64,000 nucleotides of DNA, taken from Pholis gunnellus. Taxonomy: Eukaryota > Chordata > Actinopteri > Perciformes > Pholidae. The stretch is taken from NCBI GenBank assembly GCA_910591455.2, contig OU342824.1, forward strand, positions 1,335,001 to 1,399,000, in the 5' to 3' direction. Under the pieces are notes generated by a model. The model saw only the letters and a program-made list of their open reading frames with translations. It had not been told where the DNA came from and searched no databases. Position numbers and translations under genes: made by a program. This document shows, one piece after another, positions 11,084 to 23,576 of the stretch; the first letter of the stretch is position 1; each line of letters opens with the position of its first letter.

Positions 11084-12680
11084 CGGTGAGTGCCGATTGG
11101 TTTTTGTATGTCTCGGTCTCATTATCTCTTTGAGGTCAAGCAGCAGAAACGTTTGCACTACATTGAGCAGAGAGAGTATGTACTCGGTTGTTCATGTAAA
11201 AACTGAAGAATAGGAAAAACGAGCTTGGCGAAGAAGATCTTTCACCTTCTCTCTGGATGAAGAGAGGATGGCATGCAGCCGTGAGGGAAGAAGCCTGCAG
11301 AAATAAAGAGGCGGTCAGGACTAAACAGAGAGAGAGAAAAAGACAGAGAGAGATATTGAGAGCTCATCATCTCTCAATAGACGAGAAGGTAGACGTGGAG
11401 AGAAAAAGACTAACGTGTGGATGGTGGATGAGTAAGCCAGTCAGAGGAGGAGAAGACAGGAGAAAGGGGATCGACAGGTTTCAGAACTCTGAGGAAATAT
11501 TTTAGTTCTGCCTCAAACTGCAGACAACAACCAAATGAGCAACCAAAACAAAGCTGACAACATCAACATACAATAATGCTGTTTTAAGATCTTACAAATC
11601 AAATAAATGTTTGTGGAAAAATGTTTGCTGCTCTTATTGGAATCACCTTTGTGCTCCCAGGGACCGTGTTGAATGAGAAGTGTGTGGATACAAACCTTGA
11701 TTTTGGTTAGAAGTCTCTTCAGTATCACCAGAGGAAACAACTACAACATATGGATGGGAATTGAGATGTTATAGATACCGATTCCTTTATCGATTCCTTT
11801 TAAATGTTGGGTGGTACATACGGGCGAGGCGCTAGACTAACTTGGGACTAAACTGTCCCAAAAAATACTGTCAGTGTAAACTGTTAACATTTTTAAATGT
11901 TTTCCCTTTTCCTCGTCATTGTCATCTACAGTGATTATTTGTATAATAACACGCAATTAAAATGATTAGGAAATCAATTTTGGGGTTTTTATTTAAATAT
12001 TTGCTTTGATTAAAATACATTTGGGCATTATTAGTTTTAATTATGCATTATAAGAGTTTCGAGCTATGTTAGGTGTTAGTTAAATATTAAACCGAATCCC
12101 AATTCTACTTTGACACTATCAACAGTTATCTCAATATATTCTTCCAGTTAATCATCAACGTCAACACATCTATATCTTCAATTAAATTCATAAAAATGAG
12201 ATGAAATACAAAGTAATTTCAAAGAATCCTCAGCACCATTCCAGGAGACCAGGTTGACATCTTCAAATGTCTTGTTTTATCTGCCAAAGTCCAAACCCAA
12301 CCCAAAGAGATTTCATTTTCAATTACACAAAAAAGGGAAAGCAGCAAATATTCATATTTGAGGAGTTGAAACGACGGAATGTTCAACATTTATGATTGAA
12401 CGAGTAATTGATTATTGAAATCATTGGCAAAATCATTTTCTGTTGATGAACTTATCAATCAATTTATTGTTTCAGCTCAATATTGTAATAAACAAAAGAA
12501 GACATGTATGGTTCCTGGTATTCAGTTTATGTAATCCCTGACATTTGTAAAAAACACCATCACGTTTTAATAAAGATATTCAGAACACGTTACTCTCTGG
12601 TTTTACATTTAGATAACTGAAGAGTTTTTGTGAGGAGCTGAAGACAATATGAGATAATAGAGGGGGGGGGGGGGGGGCAA
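11084..12680. other. Unannotated stretch ending in a G16 tract
   Basis: A purine-rich segment at 11257-11500 gives an 82-residue K/R/E-rich ORF that looks like low complexity. A run of 16 G lies at 12662-12677. The rest is AT-rich without recognisable features. Confidence 0.45.
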
Positions 12681-12689
12681 AGAAGGAGA

Positions 12690-12850
12690 CCACAGAGACA
12701 AAATGCTCAAGGCAAAGAGAAGGCAAGCCTCATGATTGCTGCTGTTTAATTATACATTTGTCTGCAATTCAGCTGCTCGGAGCTGCAGTCCAATAACACA
12801 GCATCTCCAGCAGTCTGCCAAATGCTTCATAGAATATACACCACAAACAC
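12690..12850. other. Possible conserved non-coding segment (weak)
   Basis: This is complex, non-repetitive sequence with AT-rich cores such as tgtttaattatacatttg next to cagctgctcggagctgcag. It shows no ORF and no transposon ends. The texture resembles vertebrate enhancers, but nothing in one sequence can prove conservation. Low confidence. Confidence 0.15.
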
Positions 12851-14310
12851 GCTCCCTCAACAAGCATCAGTGGCATCACACCCATTAGTTTGGCAGCCAG
12901 TGAAGGGAAGTAAGTTCCGTAAATGAAGTAACATCTGTAGTTAAGCTACTTGATCTATGTACTACTATGCTATCTATTTTGCATAACTTAAAATGAATGT
13001 TTGACCCCTCCATCCACCCAGCTCTCCTCTGTCGCTCTTTACATCACGTCACCTGACTTCCACCTTTGCTCCCGTCATAATCACTATGTCCACAAGCGGT
13101 TGCCGCCTAACAATAAATGTAACTATGGGTCTGTAACCTTAACAAGAAAAGCGGAATCTCCACACTGTTTAGATATTTTACACAAAAACCACAGATTGTT
13201 ATCGACAGTAGCCGATTTATGTGGTATCTAAAGGAAAGTTACTCCTCATTTTTTGCGTGTTTTTCTTACGAGAAATCCAGCAACATGTGTCATTTTCCGC
13301 TCTAAATGAATACGGTCTTTCCAAAATTTGTCTCTTCAGGAAACAACTCAGTTAAATTTAGGCAACAAAACTACTTGGTTCGGTGTAGGGAAAGATTGTC
13401 ACAACATCAACTTTTGAGTTCACATGGGGAACGAACTGGTTGTTGGACCCATCCACCTGCCCTCCCACCTTCCCGCCTGTCCTATTAGGTCGTTTCTGTT
13501 TTTTTAAAACTTGTCTTTTATAATTACTTGGAGAACATTTTAAATTATTTTGTGGGACATCTGCAAATTACAGCATTTCTTTGTGTAGGTATAGCTACGA
13601 ATGCTGGATTAGAATAGTCTGCATGAATAGCAGTCATTTAATGCTAAGAGAGAACTTACCTTTACAATGAAAGCCAGAGAGATGAAGAATAGGTGATGGT
13701 GAACTAGAAACAAGCTTTAGCCTCGGTGGATGTACATTACAGAGAAGGATACTGTAGTATTGAGCTGCTGGAGGTGGAGGGTAAAGTCACCTTTGTTTCT
13801 TGTCACGGCTATTAAATGTGTGTGTGTCCTCGACACCTTTCCTGCCATATGTTTAAGATCTAACCTTATATTGAAGGAAAGTAATCACCATTGAATATTG
13901 ACAGATGCCTCTGCAAAGGTTAGCGTATTGACCGAAGCTGAGGCTCATGGGAAATCTGCTGCTGTCAAGCCGCCCTCGAGCAAGGCACTGAATCTGCAGT
14001 TCCTCCAGTGTCTGTGCTCAGTGACTGATGGCTGTTGATCTGGCACAGCTCCCAGTGTCGATGCGTGGACCTGTGTGGGTTCCACCTCAAAGACGATGGC
14101 TGTTTGTTGACTCTGATGAATGGGAGTTTGAAGTAAATCCATTGTCTTTGTGTGTCTATCTTTCTTCAGACGGTTGAATGGACGGGGAGATGCTGACGGT
14201 CTAACAGGAGCTCGTCACACTTCTTCTGCATCCCAGCCACAGAAGACCACAGCTGTTCTAACAGGTAGGCCTCCACAGCACCGTTCCCATCGCTGGTTCT
14301 ACATTGGATG
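12851..14310. other. No recognisable feature
   Basis: Short ORFs (13001-13231, 13306-13488) lack motifs. Some segments around 12990-13490 resemble diffuse old repeats, but I cannot name them. Confidence 0.35.
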
Positions 14311-14475
14311 GGTGACTGTGGCTAAGTGGAGAGCAGGGCCGTTCTTCAATCAAAGGATCGGCGGTTCGATCTCCGGCTCCACTAGTCGCATGTCGGTGTC
14401 CTTGAGCAAGACACTTAAACCCAAATGTGCTCCCATAGCTGTGCCTTCGGTGTAGAAATGTGATAGAATCCGCAG
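14311..14475 (+). mobile_element. tRNA-derived SINE, 3'-truncated
   Basis: The tRNA-like head carries an A-box-like tggctaagtgg (14319-14329) and a B-box-like ggttcgatct (14363-14372), spaced as in tRNA-derived RNA polymerase III promoters. It is followed by gtgtccttgagcaagacact and tgctcccatagctgtgcc, the body of a fish SINE that occurs again, more completely, at 30294-30508 on the other strand. The common tail is missing. The short ORF crossing it (14150-14455) is not a gene. Confidence 0.75.
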
Positions 14476-15259
14476 TGTTCCATACTGAGTCTTAATTAAT
14501 GCTTACCTGTTATGGGTTTTTTTTGTGAACAGACATGAATCCACAAAGATAATGAGAACACATGTGTGTGTGTGTGTGTGTGTTAGTGAAAGAGGATGAA
14601 AAAAGAAGGGAGGGGTAGTTTCACTCAAAGCAAGGAAGAACCTCACTGCAGCAATACATAAACTGTTAACTTATCATGCAGAACCCGGAGGTTCAGGTCT
14701 TTTAAATGATAAAGTCACAGTTATAACAATACAGTAACTTAAGCAAAACACAAACAAGATAATAAACACAATGACCTAAATCTAAGCCCAGACACCCTAA
14801 GTAAGCCTGTACGATAAGATGACTTCCAGTAGTGATCCTTTTAGTGGCCGACGGTGCTTCGAGTTTCTCAGTTGAACTCAGTACCGCGAGCTCCGTGCTG
14901 CGCGATAAATTCTCTCTTTTTCTCTTTGGAAGACAAAGCAATTCTTGTCCTTTAAAGCGGTAAAAAGTTGACTTGATGGGAAAGAGAGGTGTCCTTTTTC
15001 TCTGAAGAATCCGTTTTCTTCACTTCTTCAGGCAAATTGTCCCATTCCTTTTCCAGGATGCGAAACAAAAACAAAACAAAACAGTATCTATTCGTCCAGC
15101 GAATGGAAGACTGAAGACCCAGGCTTTTCCTTTAAAACAGCAACATTGTGTTCGTGCTTCCTTTCCCTGATGGAGGTCAGAGAGATAAGCAGAGAGCTGA
15201 AGGGGACTGAGAGTTTTGTCCAAGCAGGGCTGAGCCACATGGGGTCCTGGGGTGTCTGT
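14476..15259. other. Unannotated stretch with a TG tract
   Basis: A TG microsatellite lies at about 14563-14583. The minus-strand ORF at 15020-15442 runs into the solo LTR and has no protein-family features. Confidence 0.4.
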
Positions 15260-15549
15260 TGTTACGACCGGCTCGGGAGCCGCAACATAAGGAGGGACAC
15301 AACACCAAAGTAGATGCAAAACCAAAGGTTTATTACAGAACACAGGACAAGTGTAATGTGCTAACTGACTGAAGACCAGGGTCTGGTGGCAGGCAGATGA
15401 GAGAGAGCGGAGCAAGGAGGCGCTTATATAGGTGAAACCCACATCCAGGTGGCCTCAATCATTCATTAGGGAGCTGCACCTAGAACTCAGAGACATTGAA
15501 TACACATATGCACACACATACCCAGCAGGGCATAGAATTATATGTAACA
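15260..15549 (-). mobile_element. Solo LTR (Gypsy-like family, 290 bp)
   Basis: Read on the minus strand the segment starts TGTTACAT and ends GTCGTAACA, so it has TG...CA ends within short inverted repeats. It is flanked by the 4-bp direct repeat ctgt (15256-15259 and 15550-15553). A TATATAA box lies at about 15425-15431 and an AATAAA polyadenylation signal at 15329-15334, in the order expected for U3-R-U5. There is no internal coding region or second LTR beside it, so it is probably the product of LTR-LTR recombination. The LTR at 33956-34247 is of nearly the same length and shares its terminal cgacc.ggctc motif. Confidence 0.7.
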
Positions 15550-15789
15550 CTGTGGCTATTCGTCCAATGAGGTCGCAGTGTTGATGTTTTATTGCTTTTG
15601 CATCTAAACATTCCTTGGAGCTTGCTCCTATCTCAAACTCAGATTAGGCCTTTTGTTGAACAAGCTGGCCTCCGTCAGATCTCTTTGTTTAAGAGCACTT
15701 GGTGAAGCACATGGTCCCAACAGTGTGTTCCATGAATTTCCCACTTTAACTTTCTGGAAGTGTCACACCAGGACTCAACACTAACCTTT
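15550..15789. other. No recognisable feature
   Basis: Plain sequence between the LTR and a hAT fragment. Nothing was recognised. Confidence 0.35.
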
Positions 15790-16137
15790 CAAAGTGGTTG
15801 TAGTTAAGCTAGTTAGCCTAGCCTCCCGGAACACTTGCAGGGCCCCAGTTGTTTTTGTTCCGGTTCAGAGGTCACACAGACCGCTGTCTCCTAGTGAGAG
15901 CAGAAAACATTATATTTCCTACAATTTAAGCTTCTGCATTTTCCAAATGCACTAGTATTATTCAAACGTTTTGTTTGGTTTGTAAGCCTCGTACCGAACG
16001 GTTTAATACAAATACGTAAAGTTATATAGTTACAGCCCACGAAACGAATAATAACCCTAGCTGTGGCGCCATCATGTGGTTATAAGGTGGTATTTCAGCA
16101 GTGAAGGCCCAGGTATGAAATGCACGGCCCGCCACTG
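15790..16137 (-). mobile_element. Mosaic hAT-like fragment (family A end plus family T interior)
   Basis: On the minus strand it begins cagtggcgggccgtgcat, the terminus of the element at 28611-30127. It follows that element to gttattattcgtttc, then switches to family T sequence (acgtatttgtattaaaccg, ctagtgcatttggaaaatgc) as found at 56951-57731. The same switch at the same point is seen in 49659-50050. The far end is missing, so no target duplication can be paired. Confidence 0.7.
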
Positions 16138-16295
16138 ATGTACAGTATAAGGTCCAGGTGTGGTTTTTACTAACAATGCTCATTAATAGATATTGACTCT
16201 TGGGCTCTTCATGTCACCAGAGAAGAGTTTTAGCAAAGTGCTTCATGATGTTCTGCTATCAGTCTCTGGTATTTCCCCATGTCGGAGGGTCAATG

Positions 16296-16470
16296 TTGAT
16301 AGATAGTTACTTTATTAATCCCACAAGGGGAAATGTTCTCGCTACAGCAGCATTTATACATACAGGTAAGCAATACAAATAGAAGAGTAAAAAATAAAAA
16401 ATATATAAAAATGCACAATATACAAAATAAAATAGAATAATATTAAATTAACTAACCAAACAATAGTGCA
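16296..16470 (-). repeat. 3' end of a LINE (family K fragment)
   Basis: On the minus strand the end reads ccccttgtgggattaataaagtaactatctatc, split here as ccccttgtgggatt then aataaagtaactatctatc. From memory this is the 3' terminus of a common fish LINE with an AATAAAGT signal and a TATC-type tail. The AT-rich rest fits its 3' untranslated region. No coding part is present. Confidence 0.5.
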
Positions 16471-18350
16471 AGGATTTAACCAAACAAACAACAGTGTAAT
16501 GGTGTTATAGTTGTGTGATTGATAATCACACATTGATAATATAGATGAAGATGATGATGCAGGGTCAGACTACTGAAACTGTTTACGTGTTTCCACCTCT
16601 TGGTTAGTTTGTAATAGGTTTGTGTGAACATGACCGGGTCAGAATTGAAAAGCCACAACAGATCTTTTCTTTAGTCAAGCACCAAGTGACCCAAACTACA
16701 GGTGTGGAAGAGACCTAAATCCTATGTTCTACTGATCACGGGTCATCAGAACAATATACAGCTGTTCCACCTACAGTCCTCTTTTCTAGCTTCGCTTTGC
16801 CTTTCCGAGTTCAGGTTTATGAAACATTGCAGGGCTCATCGGCCCAAGGACATCACAATCACAGAAATTGTATAATTCTATTATGGAAGTTAGACTATAA
16901 GTAAAGAAAGTACCTCATTTATTTTTTATTTGTTTTTGGCTAGGAATATTAATTCATTTTTAGGAACTGGAATAATAACCTAAAGAGGACATTATGACCA
17001 GGGTTATACTGTATATTGTTGAGGTTTATCGAGTAGCCCATAGCTGTTATAACACATGTATTATTACTATTGGAAGCCATGATGGAACCGGGTCGGTTAA
17101 TATTTCATTTTAGTATTTGTGTGTATTTGTGTGTGCGTGAAAGAGCTGTTAATAGCGGTTCAATGCCTTCGTTGTTCTCCGGAGGCTCGTTTCAGTTCTA
17201 GGCTCTCACAGAAAGTTGCTCCGGCACGGAAGAAACTGGAAAAAATGAGAAAAAATAACTTGGCCAGAGACACCAGGGAGGTCTAAAAGACTTTCTAGAC
17301 TGAAGTGTGTGTGTGTGTGTCTGTGTGTGCTCTCACACAGTAACTGATTTGGGTATTTAGAAAGCAGTACAGATTCTGTAGCTTTGGGGGACATTCTTGG
17401 AAGGATGTGAACACCCCCACCACTTATTCGGTTTGTAACCTTCTCTCCTCTGCCTATTTGTTTGCTCCCCAGAAAGACAGAAAAAACCTAAACATCACTG
17501 AAAATATCTGCATAATATATTATTCAAACATAACCCTCTCTCTAGACCCCGGACAACCACACAATTGAAATCTCTCCGCTGCTTTGTATTTAGTGACGAC
17601 TGCACAGATGCTGGCTAACAGTGGTTAGCCGCGGCCTCCAGGGGGTGATCCAGAGCTCCAGGATCTACAGGGGGTCTGAGAGGATTACAGGCCTGGCAAG
17701 GTGCTCTTTTGTGTGGGGAGACGAGGCAGCAGAGCGGCCCTCAGATCCAGGCCACAGGCACAGACATGAGCTGAGAGGATAAGTGCTGCAGTTTATTTAC
17801 TCAATTGCAGATTTAATAGCAGCACCTGCCGACATTTTACCTTTACTCTAAATGACCTCCAGTAGGAACTGCTACCATACTTTACAATAACAATTACAAT
17901 ACAATTTATTTTTTTCAGTATTGATTGGGAAATCAGACATGGCCTGCATTTGAATGTAGTTATTATATAAATACATCCATATAATTCCATTTTATAATCC
18001 CATGATTATCAACATATCGGTCCTCAAAAGAAAAATTGCAGGTGATCACTGAGTTAGGGTGAGACATTTAAAGCACGTTGTCCCGTCACTGTGCTCTATA
18101 AATGCCATTGTCTTTTCATGTTCCGTCACGATGGTTTCCTGTAGATTTCACTATTTGACCTTTCAGTACAGGCCTCCTCAGTAGTCACAGAGATCTTGAT
18201 ATAGACATGCAAATATGGTTTGTGCCGTATTTGTCTATGGGTGTGTCTTATTGCACGGCATTTTCTGGGTCATGCCATTGCAAATATGTAAATATTGGCA
18301 CAATTCCACCCGATCCGCACAACGTGATTGGTCGATGCCTTTATTTGGAG
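16471..18350. other. Unannotated stretch with a TG tract
   Basis: A TG tract lies at about 17304-17328. A perfect small palindrome, tgtgattgataatcaca, is at about 16512-16528. No gene features. Confidence 0.4.

Positions 18351-18353
<3 letters not shown>

Positions 18354-18384
<31 letters not shown>
18354..18384. repeat. (TA)n microsatellite
   Basis: About 15 uninterrupted TA units. The ORFs on both strands here encode YI repeats and are artefacts. Confidence 0.95.
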
Positions 18385-18388
<4 letters not shown>

Positions 18389-18604
18389 CTGTGTATATAT
18401 ATAGGTGGATTTTCCACCAGGTAATGTGCAAGTTCTGTGTGAAAGTATTCATGACATCAAAAGTCAAGAGTTTTGTTCTGTTGCTGTCAAATCTCCGTGT
18501 GTTTCAGGGCTCCTTCGCAGACATTTTGAGCCCTTTATGAACCCTTTCCGTAAGACATCGTCTGACGGAATTACCCACAATTCATTGCAACGTGTTGTTA
18601 ACAA

Positions 18605-19085
18605 AAACAAATTTGCCAGGAAAAATGCTTTTTCTTCGTCTAATCTTCAAAGGTAAGAAGAATTTGCTGACCGTAAAGCGATAAAGCGATTTGTGTTGCT
18701 GGTGTTCGTTGGCTCATATCTCGGTGATGCTTTGGAGGAGAGAGATGTTATGGAAATGTGTGAAATGTGTGTGGAATCTGCTTGCTTTTTGTCATCTCGG
18801 TTTGTTTGCCAGCATGTAGCTTCGATCGCTAGGTCCTGAAATGTGCTGGGTGAGCTCACTATGCCGAAATATGAATATGATATTTTGGTAATTCTTTGTT
18901 GGTGTTTGAGTTGTGTTTGGAGCATGTAAAAACAACTTACATATTATTGTAGCCCAGGTTCTGCTGTTTATAATGATGTGCAACATCATTATATTGGTTT
19001 GTGATAAGTGCATTGTTAGACACGCTGTACGCTAAACTTTCTCCCCAGCCCCGGGGGCCGCTCGGGCTTAACGGGGTTACCAGTG
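18605..19085 (+). repeat. Dispersed repeat family F, copy 1
   Basis: It aligns by eye with 25875-26307. Shared blocks are aaaatg then tttttcttcgt, ttggctcatatctcg, ggagcatgtaaaaac, tgtagcccagg and the end cagccccg followed by a gggc-rich stretch and ctcgggct. No ORF is shared. Compared with the second copy this one carries an extra palindromic segment at 18969-18993. Superfamily unknown. Confidence 0.6.
18969..18993. repeat. Palindromic insertion within repeat F
   Basis: Arms tataatgatgt and acatcattata are exact reverse complements around the loop gca. The other copy of the repeat lacks this segment. Confidence 0.8.
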
Positions 19086-19809
19086 GAAGCTGGAAAAGTA
19101 AGAAAAAAAAAGTTAAACCAAGAGGACAGCACAAGCCTAGAAGACGATCAAATCATGGAGAAAAAAGTACAACATAAATACCCACATGATATGACGTTGT
19201 CATGGTAACGTGATAGCTCTTACACTCTCTCAAACTCAACCATTTACCAGGTGATGCCTGATAAGTCCCTGAGGGTTCAGGGTTGGGCCATAGTCTCTCT
19301 ATTGTTATGCACTGATAGCTCCTGTTAGCTCCTGTTAGATGGTGGTGGGCTGCAAATATACATATCTAGCCTTGGTGTAAGATCGGCACAGAATAAATAC
19401 ACCAGAGACTAAGAAAAGTCTGATTCAGTAAACCTTTCTGACACTAAAGAAACAGTCTCCACACCAGAACGCAAGATCCGTCTTTCTCTCTGTGTCATCA
19501 GGTGTTCCTCGCCCCTCCTTTCTTTGCCCCGTCTCACTTTCTTAGTTTGGAACTTAGCACCATTAAAATTCTTGGATGTCTGTCTGCAGCCATGGCTGAG
19601 TGGATGTCGCAGCAGGTTACTGACACAGACATCTCGTCTCGGGGGCTGCGGTCTCTCAATACGCCTTAGACTAAGTTTGTGTCTGGAAAGGCTCTCTTCT
19701 CTGAAAATTCAATTGTGTTTTTTTTGTGTTTAACACTTCATCAGACTTCCTGGAGCCTACAGCCTCTCTCTCCTTGCCAACCTATCTGCGCACATTCAAA
19801 CATACACAC
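19086..19809. other. No recognisable feature
   Basis: Non-repetitive sequence with short ORFs only. Confidence 0.35.
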
Positions 19810-20314
19810 TGTGGCAACCCGGGGGACGTGGAGGCAAGATTCAGAGATAAAACAGGTGACTCAGAGACAGTAACCATGTATTAAAAAGTGTCCTTTAATA
19901 AGCAGGGTGGGGTAAAGTGGTATAGGGTCAAACTCAACAAAAGGTTCCTCCCGGTCGGGGTCTTTGGTCTACACCCAGTGGGAGACGATTCCTCCGTCCT
20001 GTTTGGGCAGAGCAGAGGAGAGAGAGGTGAGTCCGCTGAGTTACCTCCTGTCTGCTGCAGCTCCTCTCCAGAGGTTCAGGAGATCCTTGTATTCTTCCTT
20101 GTATTCCCAGTCTGTTCCGCTGCTGCTGCTCAGCCCTGTGAACATATGCTCCCTCTAATTAGCTCATGGGCTGCAGGTGTGACCACTGACACGTGCCTAG
20201 TGGCTGCAGCACCTGCACTGGGTAGTATACTCCCTCTATCACCTCCCCCAACCTGAGGTTGGGGATCCACCTCCTGGGCTGTGTCTGCTCAGCTTTTCCC
20301 CCTGGTTTGCCACA
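19810..20314 (-). mobile_element. Solo LTR-like element (505 bp)
   Basis: On the plus strand it starts TGTGGCAACCC and ends GGTTTGCCACA, so short inverted repeats TGTGGCAA/TTGCCACA bound it, with TG...CA ends. The 4-bp acac flanks both sides (19806-19809, 20315-20318), though the right flank is a CA repeat, so this duplication is weak evidence. On the minus strand a variant ATTAAA signal lies near 19895; a TATA box is not evident. No internal region or partner LTR was found. The ORF at 19888-20256 lies inside and is not a gene. Confidence 0.6.
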
Positions 20315-21578
20315 ACACACACACACACACACACCCCATTACACTCATACACGTAGTATTTATAGGTGTAAAAGTGTGATGGTGTGGGCAGTCCCCAGCG
20401 TGTCATGTTCTGACCGCTGATAACCTACAGGCTTTCTGGAATGCATGTTGAAGGTAACAGCAGCATGCTCAGGGTCACACTGCCTGTGTGTGTGTGTGTG
20501 TGTGTGCAGCCTAGCAAGAAGTGTCATTGCAAGACCCATAATCTCGGGGGTAAAGGCCAAATGACTCACTCACTCTCCCGTGTCACTGCACAACAAGTGT
20601 ACATAACTGTGTGTACCTCTCCATGGATACCTGGAGTGTCCCAGAGCTATTGTAAGCCCACGCAGTATTCAGATTGACAGCAGGTCCCCTCAGTGAGTTA
20701 TCTATAAGCGACGGGATGTGGCCTAGATTTTCCATTATTAAAACGCAAACAGTGCTTTCCGTAGTAAACATTACAGAGGACCAAGACGTTGCATGTGTTC
20801 TAAGAAATTGAATTATTCTAAAGGGTTGATTATGATTAAAGATGACTAATATTGACTTTTGGTAGGAAACAGATACATGCAGCTGCACGTCGAATTCTGA
20901 AGTTTTGCTGACGCATTCAGAGCCACAGACTTCCTCCCTGCAGGGATTTTGAGGTGCTACAACAACGTCACACTGCATCTGCCTTTGTTCCTGACAAACA
21001 AGAATCATAATTCACACGGCCACTAGAGATTCCAGTCAGGCACCTTCCATTCATTGGATTTTCAAATCTCAAACAGAAATATGGAAACTTATCATAACAT
21101 TCTGCCAAGTTGGTTTTTATAACAAGGTGGAAAGCCAATCTCCATCGGAACCAAGTACAATATCAGGACTATTCTCAAATGTATCATATGATGATAGCAA
21201 AAACAAACAAGCAACAGAAACAAGAACTCGGATCCCTGTTTTTTTTTCCAGCCTGGCCACAAGAGTGTTCACATTAAAGACACAGAGTTCTAAATCTCTT
21301 GAAAGACTGAGGGAGTCCACCAGCAGGATCAAGATCAACAGATCAAGAGCAGAATATTTAATATGAGAAGGATGTAACTGTCAACACTGTGGAGAAATGA
21401 GATTAGCCTATAGCAGCAGCAGAAAGTAATACAGTCAATGTAAACAATATAGAATACATACAATCACACATACAGAAGAATTAGGAGCAATACAAATAGT
21501 ATGAATTATGTTTAAATAATAAAAGTAAGGCTAATACAAAGTGTTTTGTTATTGTACAGGCGGCAACATATTGTGTAG
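20315..21578. other. Unannotated stretch with CA/TG tracts
   Basis: A CA tract adjoins the LTR (20315-20334) and a TG tract lies at about 20486-20507. The 141-residue minus-strand ORF at 20583-21008 and the 79-residue ORF at 21127-21366 show no family motifs. Confidence 0.4.
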
Positions 21579-21750
21579 TTGTGAGCGTGAATGGTTGTTG
21601 TCTGTCTCCATGTGTCGGCCCTGTGACAGTCTGGAGACCTGTCCAGACCGAACCCTGCCTTCACCCAAAGTCAGCTCCCCCCCCCCCCCCCCCCCCCCGC
21701 AACCCTGAACAGGATAAGCGGATAAAGATAAATGGATCGATGGATGAAAT
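21579..21750 (+). repeat. LINE/SINE 3' tail repeat (family J), with C22 tract
   Basis: Blocks in order: gtgagcgtgaatggttgttg, ccctgtgacagtctggagac, a poly-C run at 21677-21698, aaccctgaacaggataagcgg and a ggatcgatggatg tail. This is the order I recall for a very common fish repeat whose tail is GGAT units. The poly-C run sits where the family usually has only a few C, so it appears expanded. Confidence 0.65.
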
Positions 21751-23576
21751 TAAGCAGACCAAAATGTTGCATATATAATTATAATCAGTGCCCAATAAAT
21801 ATTTATGTATCATAAAGTAATACAATTTGCACAGATGCTTTCCAACATTTGTCTTACATACTATACAGCTGACAATAACTGTTTGACATTGGATTTCACA
21901 ACTCACACAACATTCTGGAAATCGCCAAGACAGCACAGGCTGCCAACCCGGCTCCTCTGACTGGACACGTGGCTGGTGTTTATTGTCCATCAATGCTGTT
22001 CGGGTTAAAGTCCTAGCGTTTGCACTCCGGTAGACTCTGCTGAACTCTCTCACGTCTGCTCTCCTCCTCTTCTCTCCCCTCTTTCTTTGTGTGAGGGACA
22101 GCTGGAATGAGCTCCATGAATAGTGATGCCGTCACTGGCGGCCATCGCTTCGTCTGCAGCACAGCGTATCACATTAGTTGCCTTTAGTGGTCTCAGGTCC
22201 AATCGGAACGGCTGATTGACTTCAATTGGTCAGGGAGACAGAACAAAAAATAAACAGAACGAGGGGGAAAAGAGGAGGACGAAGAATAACAATTAAATCG
22301 CAGTGGACTGGGAGGAACAAAGCTGTGACTTGCTTCTGTGTTCGGGGCTTGGTGGGATGTGATGTGTGTGTAAAACCTGCCTCTCATCATGGAAGCTCTC
22401 TATCTGTACAGTCTTATATACACATTACAGCTTCTTGATTTACAGTCAGAAAAATATCCTTGGAAAAAAACAACTCAAAATCTATATGAAAGGTTGGAGG
22501 AAAACAGAGTGAAGGAGCTGTGTTCACGGTGACCTCTGTGGAAACAATAAAATAAAGAGATAATGCTGACGGGGTCATATTTCTGCAGTTGTTTTCTCCT
22601 TTTACTCGCCCTCCTTCTTTCTCAAGAAAATCAAACACATGACAACTTTATTAACCTGAGACTGATTTATTCAGTGATGCACTTCATTTTGGAAATGGAT
22701 GCTTGTTTTTTAAAAGGACAGGAACACTATCACTCTTTGAGATTGTTTGTTGCCTCGCTGTATTTTCTCGCTTCTTTCCTCCAGTCCTCCGTCTCCTTTC
22801 TCTCCCTTCGTCTCGCGTGTCGTTACTTCTGAAAAGGCGGATGGTGGGAATAAATCCGGGAGGTTGTCATAAAGGTGCGTTTACCTTGTTCTTTCCCAGA
22901 CCTGAGGAGTTGAGCACCTACTCTATCAAACTGATTACCCAGGCAAAGTGAGTCAAGCTTACACTCCATTTGACCCGCTCAAAACTACATCTGAGGGTCT
23001 TCAAAACAACTTCAGAAGTCTTCTGTAGAGTAGAGTTAAAGAAACTAACCATAGCGATGCATGACCCCATAACCATATATCTGCCGTTCACTTTAAAGCA
23101 CTCTTTGTACCCTGTTGACAAAGTATTCAGAATCATCTCATTAAGCGGGGAGCCGGAGCAGTGGCGTTGCCATACTGTTAATGATCCTGGGATGGGTTGT
23201 GTCAAGTTGAGCCGATTCCTCACCCCTCCTCGCCCCACGCACACCTTCAAAGGCTCACCTGACAGGGCTGAGATGAAAGGCAGAGCGAACAGGAGGCGGT
23301 GGGAGGTGTGGCGAGGCAACGAGTGCTGGGTGAAAGGTGTGGCAGACAAATGAGGAGCAGGAATTGAAACGAAGAGAAACGGGTTTGAGGGGGGAGAGAG
23401 GTGTGTGAGGGAGTGCAACCGGGGGGTTGAGTCAAACTTTTCAGCACGCTTAATGCCAAACACCTCACTAGCCCATTAGACGTCTGAGATCTGACCAAAC
23501 CTCTGAACACAGGGCAAGAATTTACATACTCACAATGGAGAAGCAGGCGTTACACAGCGCTGGTAGTGGTCGTTTG
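21751..23576. other. No recognisable gene
   Basis: The longest ORF, 181 codons on the minus strand at 22918-23463, overlaps a 127-codon ORF on the plus strand. Neither shows a domain or a signal peptide that I recognise. Confidence 0.35.

Noticed and set aside
14311..14385. Possible tRNA gene
   Set aside because: A and B boxes are present but the cloverleaf is degenerate and the sequence continues into a SINE body.
15020..15442. 140-codon minus-strand ORF
   Set aside because: It overlaps the solo LTR and has no protein features.
19888..20256. 122-codon plus-strand ORF
   Set aside because: It lies inside an LTR-like element, against its transcription direction.
22918..23463. 181-codon minus-strand ORF
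   Set aside because: No motif, signal peptide or family resemblance; a long ORF overlaps it on the other strand; no splice or promoter evidence.
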